Shown piece after piece: positions 25,841 through 37,300 of a DNA stretch of 64,000 nt. Within the stretch, counting starts at the first letter, position 1; every line of letters starts with the position of its first letter. Source of the stretch: Carallia brachiata (Eukaryota > Streptophyta > Magnoliopsida > Malpighiales > Rhizophoraceae); contig JADCRB010000025.1 of NCBI GenBank assembly GCA_021464245.1, forward strand, positions 1,894,193 through 1,958,192, read 5' to 3'. The position numbers and the translations under genes are program-made. The notes beneath the pieces were generated by a model, which ran no database searches, was not told where the DNA came from, and worked only from the letters and a program-made list of their open reading frames with translations.

Positions 25841-26975
25841 CTATATATCTTGTTCTCCTGAAGTTTTAGAAAATAAAATTCCCTTTCTAGGAGTCAATTT
25901 CATATATCTCAAAATACGCATAACTGCATCCATGTGTCGCTCTCCAGGATTATGCATAAATTCGCTCACAATACTCAAAGCATATGCAAGATTTGGCCTC
26001 GTGTGAGACAAGTACATTAATCTTCCAATTATTCTTTGGTATCTTCCTTTGTCATCTGGTACCTGATCAATCTCAATACATAGTTTCAAGCTCACTTCAA
26101 CTAATGTGTTCACTGGTCGACATGCTAACATACCAATTTCATGCAGCAAGTCTAATGCATATTTCCTTTGAATTAAGAAGATATCTTTGTTAGGTCGAGA
26201 CACTTCTATTCCGAGGAAGTATTTCAAAGGACCCAGGTCTTTCATTTCGAACTCTGTAAACACATATTCCTGCAAGGCTTTTCTTTCTTCTAGATTATTT
26301 TCTGTAACCACCATGTCATCTAAATATACAATAAGTGCATTGATCTTTTCTTGTTTCTTTTTTAGAAATAATATGTGATTTGAATTGCTCTGTTTGTAAC
26401 TTAAATCTATCATGGATATTGTGAATTGTCCAAACCATGCTCTCAGTGATTGTTTCAATCTATATAATGATTTATTTAGTCTGCATGCCTTTTGACTATG
26501 CTTTTCAAATATATTGTATCCTGGTAGAAGGTCCATATATACTTCTTTTGATAATTCTATATGTAGGAAAGCATTTTTCACATTAAACTATTGCAGTGAC
26601 CAATCTAGGTTTGCAACTAAAGACATTAAAACTCGAACAATGTTAATTTTAGCTATAGGTGCAAGTGTCTTATCATAATCAATCTCATAGGTTTGAGTGT
26701 ACCCTTTTACCACCAATCTCGCCTTAAAGCATTCAATTGTGTCATCAACTTTGTACTTTACAGTATAAATCCATTGATAACCAACAGGCACCTTTGTTGG
26801 GGGGTCGATCAACGATTGCCCAAGTTTCATTCTTTTGTAAGGATTTCAGTTCTTCATTCATTACTGCTTTCCACCTAAGATCAGCTAGAGCTTTCTGCAC
26901 ACTGGTAGGAATAGATACAGTAAATAATTGACTTACAAATGGTAAGCTTGATTCTAACAAATGATGGTTAGACAC
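25841..26975 (-). pseudogene. copia reverse transcriptase fragment
   Basis: Three minus-strand frames joined by breaks carry the copia RVT_2 domain. The first ends in WKAVMNEELKSLQKNETW; the second has VKYKVDDTIECFKARLVVKG; the third starts near 26581 and has the catalytic YLDDMVV, then FEMKDLGPLKYFLGIEV and GRLMYLSHTRPNLAYA. A stop lies between the second and third frames near 26585. RNase H remnants continue below 25841 with several stops. Confidence 0.85.
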
Positions 26976-27169
26976 ATAATGACTGATGGGTTATTTGGCT
27001 TTACTAGAAAAATCTGGTTCATACGTGGGCTTAGGAATACCTCAGTTGGAATGACGTGGTAATTGTATTCTATATAGTTTAGGAACATTTTCAGACAACA
27101 ATTGGTGTGGTGTTTCAATTGGTTGTAAGCTGATGGACTTAAATTCTGACTTTGTTGGAGCCACAATTT

Positions 27170-27530
27170 GATTGTTTATGTATCCATGAAATAGTTTCTT
27201 CAAGTAAGAAAATAAAACATGCCCTAAATGTTGATGTCATAACTAGATGTTTGTCTTCATCTTTCATTTACAATTGGCCGTGACTAATACTCTTTGCAAT
27301 TTGATCAAAGTCGATGGGATCGAATCCAAGCAATACAGCTTTCATCTCTTAACAACACAACCAATCATCTGTCTTGTTCTAATGTCCTTAAATAGACAAA
27401 AATCAGGCCAAAAACTAACAACACAAGATAAGGCCGAGGTTATTTGGGATATTGATAAACAGTTATAATCTAGTGATGGAACAACTAAAACAGAATTTAA
27501 ATGTAAATTATCAATGAGAGACAAGAATCC
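27170..27530 (-). pseudogene. copia GAG-pre-integrase fragment
   Basis: The minus-strand frame from 27524 reads SLIDNLHLNSVLVVPSLDYN and LSISQITSALSC, the usual protease-to-GAG-pre linker. It is followed by CLDS and, after a stop, HQHLGHVLFSYLKKLF near 27200. The integrase DDE core that should come next is absent. Confidence 0.65.
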
Positions 27531-28892
27531 TTCCCCCCAATAATTAGGGTTGTTGTACCATTTACAGTAGACACAAACATTTGTTTTGATGGGTTTAGAG
27601 ATGAAATATGTCTGGAAGCAAATGTCATATATTTTGTTGCACTAGAATCAATTATCTACATATTATTAGAAATAATTATAGAAATATTTAAAGCCTTACC
27701 ACCGTTGTCCCATGTCATTATTAAGGCTGCGACTTTATTTACTTTTTCAATTTGTTTTTTTGTTTCCACAATTACAGTAGTAAAGTTTTTTCTAGACTTC
27801 CTCTTTTTTTGATCACGGTTGTGATCCCACCATTTGGGAGAGCCAACAAGTTCAAAACACTTACCTGCGATGTGGCTAGTATGATTGCATTGGGTGCACT
27901 TGTAGGTGGACTTACAACAATGGTATTCTTGAGAAAAGTAGACTTTAATTAATCTTGTGAGTTAAACTAGTTGTGGGTCGAAAGGACAAAAGCTTTGGAA
28001 TATTTAGTTTCACCTTTAAGAGCGGTATGATGCTCTGCATCAGCGTCATTTCGAATCAAAGACTATCACTCTTATAAATTAGAAATTTGTTTTTTACGTA
28101 GTATTTCTTCGAAAGTTGTTTTAAGATTAGGATCAAAGCCAACACAAAATATATGGACCCTCTGTTATTCAATGAATTTTTTGTATGTCTCAATATTCTC
28201 AGAATTTTTCATGACAGCTTTATCACAATGATCCAATTCTCGAATAATTTTAGTCAACTCACCATAATAAATAGAGAGTGACCTACCATTTTATTTGGTA
28301 CTTAAAGGATTTTTTTATTCAAAGAAAAAACTTACAGTTCATCACTTCCATCCATCATAAAAGGCTTTGGATAAGGCACTCTAAATTTCATGAGAATTTG
28401 GTAATTATAGATACTTTTTCATAATTTCTAGAGACATAGATATCAATAGCCACCTCTTAACTTGTTGATATTCAGTATACTACTTTTTATATCATTCATC
28501 TAATTCAGCATGAGGTCTTATTCTACCTTTAATATAAGAGAGTTTCTCTCTTTTACCAATATGTATCTCCACAAGTTGAGGCCAAACATCAAAGTTGGAT
28601 TCTATAAGGATGATATATGCATTAAATGTGCTTTCAAATTGAACAATAATGGGTACTAATTTTATTGGTGAGGACTCACTAATTTTTCACTCATTTTGTT
28701 CTTATATATATGATATTCCACGATGATTCAAAAAAAGTGTTTGTGGTTGATTGAAATAGAGGACTTCAAGGAATCATTAGAAACTTACACAGATTAAAAA
28801 AAGATTCAAAGATTTTTTTTTTTCTTTTCACAAGGAGATTTGATGGGTGATCATTCAAATTTAAGGGTTATTTTGATATTATTTTGAACAGA

Positions 28893-29084
28893 TGATAAAA
28901 AATATTTTTTCTCATATATTCTTTTCAAGAGTCATACAATTAAATATACATAAATGTTGACCTAAAGATATGCGTTGTCATTAGCTGTCTATGAGCTGAG
29001 CTGTTGACCTCTACAATTAAGTTACCAAGAAAATAAGGAAAGAATCATAATATTAATCATTAAAAATCAACCAAAATCTTAACA
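28893..29084 (-). repeat. copia 5' LTR
   Basis: A 192-bp LTR that on the minus strand starts TGTTAAGATTTTGG and ends TTTTTATCA. It shares long blocks with 25176-25362, for example GTCATTAGCTGTCTATG and AATTAAGTTACCAAGAAAAT. Confidence 0.8.
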
Positions 29085-30140
29085 AAACTAACTCAAAATT
29101 TTCTGCATGGATTTCTAAAAGAAAAAATTGGTCGCATGAGATGAAGGTGGCCATACGAATTGACTAGTAGTTGCAACTATTGAATTAGGCTTTGTTTGGT
29201 TTATCTGTTGTTAATTGGTGTTATTGTTGCTGATTGCTGTTACTGATTATTAATTGCTATTATTTATTATTGTTACTGATGAGTGGAATGAAATTATATA
29301 ATATTTGGTTAAATTTACACTAATTGTTATTGTTTAAACAATAAAATTACTAATTTAGACATTATGTGTTTTTATTATACTATAATAGATAATTTTTTTT
29401 GTACATGGTGAATCATAACCAAATTATTTAATTGTTTGATTCATTAAAAATGAAATATGACTAAAATTTTCAATAACAAACAAAAAAATTATTTAAAAAA
29501 TATATAAAAAAATTTACAGGTGGTGGCAAACATGAAAATAAATAAGTTATTGTATATTTTACACAAGAATTACTCTTTTTTTTATTTTTTGACAATCAGA
29601 GTATTTTAACAAAAGATCATATTTTCTGTGTTGAAGCCTAAGAAACAAAATAACTTGGATAAACACGACAACGTTTAGAAAACTTAGATTTTCTTTACAT
29701 GCCTTTAGGGTCATCGAAACCTTTTTTTTCTTCGTTTTCTTTCAACTGCTGTCACCACATCTCTCACACATCCATCCTTTAGTTACCTTATACCCATTTT
29801 GCTCTTTCTCTCTCTCGTGTTCATAATATAGCGATTGCTTACATAAAATCCAAATGCTCAATTTCTATATTTACTTTATCAGGACTGATTTGAGAAACAT
29901 AAAGAGAGCTTGGTTGTCAAGGGTAATTGAGTAAAAAAAAAGAGGATCGATTGCTATTCTCTCAAAAAGTAGGTCTAGCTTGTTTTTGTTATCAGCTGCT
30001 AATTGGAGGAATCTACAACCTTAACAGCAGCTCAAAAATCTTGACCAAACAATATATGATATTACTGATTCCATTTTAATAGCAACAACAACTTCAAACA
30101 ACAAAAACAATCACCCTCTTAATGTTCTTTGGCATGTTCT
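29085..30140. other. AT-rich intergenic DNA with GTT/GTTATT runs
   Basis: No gene. The edges show GCTTTGTTTGGTT near 29191 and, inverted, ACCAAACAA near 30045, which could be the ends of a decayed MITE, but no convincing terminal repeat or target duplication was found. Confidence 0.35.
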
Positions 30141-30149
30141 TCCCTTAAA

Positions 30150-30405
30150 GGCCTATAAATAGGCCACTTCATAGTTTGGCCAAACATCCCTTACAGAGCA
30201 ACACAAGCTCTTATAGCTTATCTTCTCTAAAATTATAAGTTTAGTAATGTTATCTAGTTGTCACTGAAGTAGATCTTCCAGATCAAAACACAAAATATTA
30301 AAAATATCATTTTTAAATTGTATAATCTTAGAATTTTGAGTGTATGCTTTCTAATTGCCATTAAAGTGGATCTTTTATATAAAAAAACCCAAAATATTAA
30401 AAATC
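30150..30405 (+). promoter_or_regulatory. Promoter-like TATA palindrome with downstream tandem duplication
   Basis: GGCCTATAAATAGGCC at 30150-30165 is a perfect inverted repeat around TAAA and would make a strong TATA box. It is followed by a C/A-rich leader-like stretch. Two diverged tandem copies of an about 110-bp unit then occur within 30244-30405, sharing GATCTT and CAAAATATTAAAAAT. No open gene follows on the plus strand, so function is unproven. Confidence 0.35.
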
Positions 30406-31304
30406 AACTTGATATAAGCCCTACGACCCTCACTAGGGTGGAGGCATATACCTAATATCAAACCTCGATGACCTTCAGTGGAATTTAATAATTCGCTTAA
30501 GATCAAACTTGCAAGTCATTGAAAAAATCTCAAAGGAATATTAATCAGAGGATTCATACAAAAATCAACCCCACAAGAATTTAAAATTTCTTTTGTAATT
30601 TGTATTTGTATTTCTTTTAACCCTGCAAGTGTAAAGACTTGAATTTTACAGCCCACACTCCTTATGCTTCTAAGGATTCAAACTGGAAAATTTGCTATTA
30701 ATGCAAATCAAGATCAAAATTTCACCACAAACATTAGTAGGACTTGAGCCTTTCACCTATATAAATAAGAAAATTCTTGTTAAGGAAAATAAAATATTGG
30801 TTCCACTGACTTACAAAAGAGATAAAAACTAAGAACATAACATAGTTTCTACTCATTTGCAAAAATTTTAAAGGAGAGCATAACATTGAAATTTTACCAT
30901 TCTTTTCCACATTATGGCTATCATAATCCACGAACAATCTCATTATTGGATGTCTAATCCATTAATCTATGCACTATGTATGAATTTGTAGAGAACCCTT
31001 ATTTAATCATTTCTACAAATTGTATTGTATTGGATGCGTCACTATTTTCAAGAAACACTTGAATTATCACATTATAAGAGCAACTATTAAATACACAACT
31101 CGTCTTTTATATTTATAAACAAAACACATGCTCATTTTGGCTGCCTTTCTTCACATTGCCCCATAATAATAATAGTATATGTCTATACATAAGGTGACTT
31201 TTATTAAAAAGATAGGGAAATGAGGCCTTTTGCTATTTGCATCTCAACATTGCATATACTATTAATAAGGCTATTATAAACCGCAATATTAGGGGCTAGC
31301 TCTC

Positions 31305-32475
31305 TCCCTTACATTGCTATAAATAGTTTTATTGTCTCTTTAATATGGTTGCATTTGTATAAGCCATCAATTGAAGTTGAAGAAGTAACTAAATCTAAAA
31401 CATGGCTCTTTGAACAGATGTCCTTGAATAGCTTTTTTACAGCACGGAGCTTCTCACTTCGACATAAACCACTTATAAGTGTATTGTAATTAACGATATT
31501 AGAAATCAATCCTTTATGACACATTTCGATAAGAAGTCTATTGCCTTATCAATTCTTCAATGTTTGCAATACCTCGTCAATCCAAGATGTTATAATTGAA
31601 AACACTAGGCATACATTCCTTAGTAACCATGTTGCTTAACACGCTTCTAACCTCATCAATTTGATTTATCCAACAATAACCATCCATCAAGGTATTGTAA
31701 GTACATGTATTGAGTTCTACACCATCAAACACCATTTCGGCATGCCAATCTTCCCTTCTTTGCATATTTGCTTTAATCAAAGTGTTGTACATTACGGAAT
31801 GGTATTCTTAGTAATCATTTCATCAAGTAACCTGGTAAGCTCCTTCCATCTGGCCAAGTTGCAAAAACCATGAATTACGGAGGTATACATAACAAACATC
31901 TGGTGAAGTGCCTTTATGATATCTAGCATTTTAGAGAAGAGATTATAGTGTTATATGCAACATATTTGGCTTGAAACCCCTTTCTTTCAAAATCTCAAGC
32001 AAGTGATGCCCCAGTCAATTTTCACCATACCTACATAAACCTTTTAACATGATACTATACGCTAAATAGGTTAGGTTGATGGCTTTTTATTACCATATCA
32101 TCCCAAAAAAAAAAAAAAAAACCTCAATGGTGTGTGGATTTTTCCCTCTATAATTAGGCCATTAAAAAGAGCATCAAATATCATGGTGTCAAGCTTCACC
32201 TCATTCAAATGGCAAAAACAGTTGTCCGAATGGCTAAACTATAGATATTATGAGCAATTCCCAAACACTCTAGTTTTTTTTTTTTTTTGTTGAGATGAAT
32301 TCCCAAGAACTCTAGCTGTCTAGACAAAGTCGTGATATAATGTTTCATTCCAATTTCTACAAAACAAAAGATTGATATAAAGCAATAAATGAGAGGGAAA
32401 TACTATATTCGAGCCAACAAATTAAACAAAGTTAGAGCATCATCAAGACTTTTGCAACCATTTTCCATCAAAGAT
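31305..32475 (-). pseudogene. P-class pentatricopeptide repeat (PPR) pseudogene
   Basis: Read on the minus strand from 32470 downward, broken frames show the N-terminal signature CKSLDDALTLFN, then HYITTLSRQLEFLGI, and later tandem 35-residue units with NTCTYNTLMDGYCWINQIDE, SVLSNMVTKECMPSVFNYN, GLISNIVNYNTLISGLC and KLRAVKKLF. These are typical of the large family of organelle RNA-binding PPR proteins, close to the restorer-like group by sequence style. Stops and frameshifts occur throughout and a poly-T-rich patch (32275-32288) interrupts the N-terminal part. It cannot make a full protein. Confidence 0.75.
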
Positions 32476-32609
32476 TTCTCTTTTTCTAATGGATATGCTT
32501 GCCTTTCACACACAAGGGAACAATTGTGATAAATAAGAACACAAAACCTTCCCTGGCATTGATAACAATTAAAATGCCTTGACGCTAGCACACACGTACA
32601 TATCAACTA

Positions 32610-34332
32610 GCAATCGTACGTGTTTGGGCGGCAGTTGTAGCGTCGAGTGAGTGGGAATTGGGGACCAGTGGCTAGACAGTGAAGTATTTGGGAAAGAACG
32701 AATGAGTTTCCATCCACAAAGAATAAAAAAGGTAACATGCTCTTTTTGTATCACTTTTGTTTTGTTTTGTTTTTTTGTATTTTTTAAAGAAAAACAAAGA
32801 TACATGAATATATAGATGCGACGATATGAACATTTTTAAAAATTTAGGACACGGTTATAACATAAACACGACTATAAAATATCATATGTATATATATGTA
32901 TGTGTGTGTAATTTAAATATTTGCAGTAAAATTATTTTTTTGCATATAATTTATAATGATAATTATTATGATATATTATTGTGTAAGTTCTATTTTGTAA
33001 GGAATTTTTAAAAACGTATATATATATATAGTAATTAAAAATAACAAATACATGCATTAAAAGTATTTGACACATGTATTATGCGTGTTTGAAATTTTTT
33101 TATTTGTATCTCTTGGTTGGACACATTTTGGAGTATCTAGCACGTATCCGAGAAGTATTGAACGAGTGTTGTGTTTGACCTTTGTGTTCGACGTGGATAC
33201 ATATTATTTTAGAAGTGTTTGTATATCTTAGAAGAAAAATGATATAATGTATAATAAGTTCAAGTTGGGGCTATACATTGAACCAAAAAAAAAAAAAATC
33301 TATTGTACTTAATTTCCCAAAAAACAAACTCTATCTATCACAATCCCTTAGTAAGATTATGTAAAATAAAAATTAGAATAAGCTTCATTTTAGTTTTAAA
33401 TCTTTTAAGATTTTTTCAATCTAATCTTATAATTATGATTTTAGTTCTAATTAAATCTTACCTTGAATAGAATTAGGTCAAAACGTTAGAAAACATATAT
33501 GACTCAATAAAATACACAAATAAAGTTAAAAAAAATGATTTCCACTTCTTTTAAAAAAGAAAAATATCTTATTAGATACGCTTTTAAAAAGAGAAATACA
33601 CTGTTAAGAAGGTATTTTATTTTTTTTTTAAAGTGTATTTCAATTTTTAGCTATAATTGTGTATTTTGTAGGGTCAAATTCATTTTTTTATGTTTTGAGC
33701 CAATCTTGTTTAGCTTAACACTTAATTAAAACTGAAATAGTAATTATAGTGTTGAAGTGGAAACAAAAAAAAGTATAGAATTAAATTAAAAAAATTCTAA
33801 AAATTTTAAAACTAAAATAATACTTATCCCAATAAAAATTTGAACGTGGAAATTGTATTATTTATACTGAAATTTTTGGCTACTAAATTACAATGAGCCA
33901 ATAATTATTTTCTAATTCTATGTCCCTCGTTACTCTCTTATCTTTTTGTTTTCAATTAGGACTTCATTATTCAATTTAATTTTAAATAACATTAAAATAA
34001 CCATACAATTCATTAATCTATAACATTTCATTTATTTTATTAAATTTTTATATGTTATTTTTAATCTTATTTTGATCTCATTTTATTTAAAAAATTTTAC
34101 CAAATATTTTTAAAAAATATTTTTTTATTAACATTTTCCAAAACTATTGATGTACTGTCTAAACTTAAAGAACCGTGTCCACAAATCTATCTGAGATGAG
34201 ATTTACTTTGTTTTATCAGGGTTTGAGGAGAATGTCACAGAATTGAATGAAAAAAACAACTAAAAAACAAAAAAAAAAAAAAGGTCAAAGCAAAATAGAT
34301 AAAATGAAAATCTCGAAGAAGTGGCCCAGAAA
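32610..34332. other. AT-rich intergenic DNA upstream of HDA14
   Basis: No gene. There are (TA)n and (TG)n runs near 32889-32910 and 33017-33032. A CT microsatellite (34378-34392) lies just after the first HDA14 coding exon. Confidence 0.4.
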
Positions 34333-37300
34333 ATGGAGGTTCAAACATTCCGCCCTTTAGCTGTAGCAGCAGGTTTCTCTCTCTCTCTCTCATACGCACA
34401 ACACACACGTAGCGAGCATGAAGTTTTTACAAATCAGAAGCTTGTTACAGATACATGCTGATTTATGGTTGAATCATTTCTTGGTTTCTTGTCTGAGTTT
34501 TTCGGTTCACTTTCAATCAATAATCTGAGGGTGGAGACCTGCTTTCTCCATGTAATTTATCAATGAGTTTTGACTTAGTGATTATTTTTGCCAATTCCCA
34601 TTTGTTAGTATCGTTTCTGAACAATCTCTTTATGATTTTTGAGATCAATATTGAATAATGGCCTTCAAAGCATTTCTGCTTATTGATTGCGCTTTTACTT
34701 TCCTTCAAGGTGACGTGTTCATGGCACGACATTTATTCAAGTTGAAGCGCTAGCTATAGGAGCTCCTTCTATAGGAGGCTCCATTTGGGTCCTGAGTACG
34801 CGGGTTGCAGTCGTGTTCAGAAGCATTTGATGTCAAGAGGAAGAAGGCACTACTGCACCAAAAGTACCGGACCTCCAATTTCTTGTTCATATAGTTTGGA
34901 GAAGGACCCAAACGCGCCCGGTGGTCAAGAACTAGCGGGTTGCAGAGTTATATATAGTGTGGCTGCTGCCATGGGCCACAATAAGGTATATTCATTTGAG
35001 TTACTTGCCTTAATCTATGCATGGATCCTGTTAAAGGGCTATTCTATTGTAAAGGGCGCTTCTAAGTCCTTTGGAGCTTTGCTGCCTTCGCAAAGGTCCT
35101 TAATATGGGCTTGTACATCATGCAATTAAGTTGTGTTCATTATATTTTGGTTTTTGAAGAGTTGAATCTGGTAGTCGAAGGATCATTGTTTATTTTGCGT
35201 TTACTTAATTGTAGTCCTTTTTTTCCTTATAAAAAGCTTCGGTGGAGGCTCATATAGCATGTTTACTTTTCTCTTTCTGAGAACTATTTTCTTGTTTTTG
35301 TTATCTGACAAGATAACTTATTGATTTCGAAGCAGTATGTTATGCAATACATGTTGCTCGAAATGTAACTTATTTTCCTGTTTGGTTTAATGTATCAATT
35401 TTGCTCATCAGCAGTGGCTGACATACAACCATCTCTCTTCCTGTGAAGACTACTGTCAAAATGTCATTGTGGGAGCAAAATAAATTCGTCCTGAGGTTCT
35501 AAAATGGAGGTTCTAAAATGGAGTTTCTGGCTAACGAAATGGATGAAGGAATATGAATTACCAGTCCAAAATTATGTGAAGCAATAATCTCTTGAAAAAA
35601 TTATTCCTTCAAAAATATAAGTTATCTTATAAATGGTTTAGAGAGAAGTGAAAGAAGAAATACATTAAGGGGAGAAAAGCTTCTCTGTTTACTCTCTTAG
35701 AAAATTGGCTAGGACCACTAGTTTTTAGTTCAATGAAACTGCTCTGATGGTTCTGTAGATGGTGTAATATTATTGCTTCCCTGAATTGTATATGATTTTT
35801 TTTTCCTTTTAATACTTGGGTTGCAACCCCTTGTGCTCGGTTGTTGTAAACTTGACTTATAAAAAATTGACATCTGTCCACCTACGGAATCAATTGTAAT
35901 ACCTCGTCTTGACTTATAAAAAATTAACATTCGTCCACCTATGGAATCAATTGTAATACCCCATCCTTTTTGAAATTTATCCCTCATTCACTATATCCAA
36001 AGTACAGGAAGCAGTTATAAGGACTGAAATTGGTAGATGGAAGATACAATAATGGTATTTCACCCTAACGGGTTGAAAAATTAAAGAGGAATTGACTCTG
36101 GGGTGTAATATTTACACGTGATACTGTGGCTTCATCATCGAATTGCATGTGTTTTGCCTCATTGCTTAGAGATGTTATTTTCCTATGGTGGCCCCAACAG
36201 GAGGCACATCCAGAATCTCATCTTCGAGTTCCTGCAATCGTTAATGCTCTCGAGGAGATGGAGCTCACATCAAAGGTATTAACTGCTGTATAGTGTCACT
36301 ATCTCCTGTTTTCTGTCCTTGTTAGTTATGATGGCTATGCTATCATTCCTTGCTATGACATTCAGTCTAAGGTGATTTTCTCCAGTTAGTTTTCATCTGA
36401 GAGCTTGGTGGACTTAGCTATGTTGTTCAAACTTTAGCAGGCAACTCTATGAATGCAATATATTGATCCAAAAAAAGAAAAAAGATTTTATTCTCCAAAA
36501 TAGCGAAGCAAGGTTTGCCAAACTTGACTTTGAATGTTAAATCTATACTATTAAAAAATAATAAAAAAATTGCAACAGTTTTGTTGATAAGCTACCAGAT
36601 ATGAAAGCAGTTCATTTCATGGTTGGTGCAAGCTGCAACCAAGGCTTTTGACATTCTACTGGATTATAAAATTCCTTTTTGCCTTTCTATGTTGCTACAC
36701 AAATTAGCACCCAAAATTCCCACATGGCTAATGAAGTAAAGCAACTGATATCTGAATTTCAAATATGCTGGTCAAGAATGTAGCCTTTACCCTTGTCTAC
36801 AAAAAGAAGGCTCAGCCCCTCCATGCACATGCACAGAGACAAAAAAAAAGAGAACCTTGAACCTTTTTGTTCTGCAATCTGTTCGTATAGTTGTTGTAGT
36901 ATATTGTAAACCTCATATTTTATGCTCCCTAGCAGATGTATGGATGATAGGATTGACTACTCTCTTCTTTGCGCGGTTGTCGATGTAATGTCTAATATAT
37001 GACATTCTATATGTAGTCTGGCGATTTTTTATTTTACAGGAGTAAGTTGGAATGCTCCTAAAGTGCTGTCTAAACACAATGGCTAACCAAAGATATTGCA
37101 GCTGTGTGACATACTCTTAATGTCAATCTTAAAATTTTTTTAAACAGCTATATTATTCTTGTTGATGTGACACTGTGATAGAGTTGGGGTCTAAACCTTG
37201 TTGGTTCACCAGTTCTTTTCATTTTGAATTTGTGTTAGCTTCTAGAAGCATTAATTTGTCAAAGTTCTTTCAGACATATATGCTAAAGGAGCAGAGTCAA

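Larger units (their letters stand above)
25176..29084 (-). mobile_element. Degenerate Ty1/copia retrotransposon with both LTRs
   Basis: The element lies in minus orientation. Its 5' LTR is 28893-29084 and its 3' LTR is 25176-25362; they are co-linear and about 80-85% alike by eye, which indicates an old insertion. The 5' LTR reads TGTTAAGATT...TTTTTATCA. A polypurine tract (GAGAGAGAG) sits directly inside the 3' LTR at 25363-25374. Gag remnants are read at about 28100-28700, GAG-pre near 27230-27520, reverse transcriptase at 25841-26975 and RNase H at about 25380-25840. Stops interrupt all frames. The integrase core expected between GAG-pre and reverse transcriptase is not seen; only about 200 bp separate HQHLGH (near 27220) from the post-integrase linker. 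Flanking 5-bp sequences do not match, so no target duplication is claimed. Confidence 0.85.

Noticed and set aside
29180..30120. Possible hAT-type element with GTTTGG ends
   Set aside because: The ends are only loosely similar and no target duplication could be seen.
30100..30700. Possible endogenous pararetrovirus promoter
   Set aside because: The TATA palindrome is suggestive, but no movement protein, coat or reverse transcriptase remnant was found nearby.
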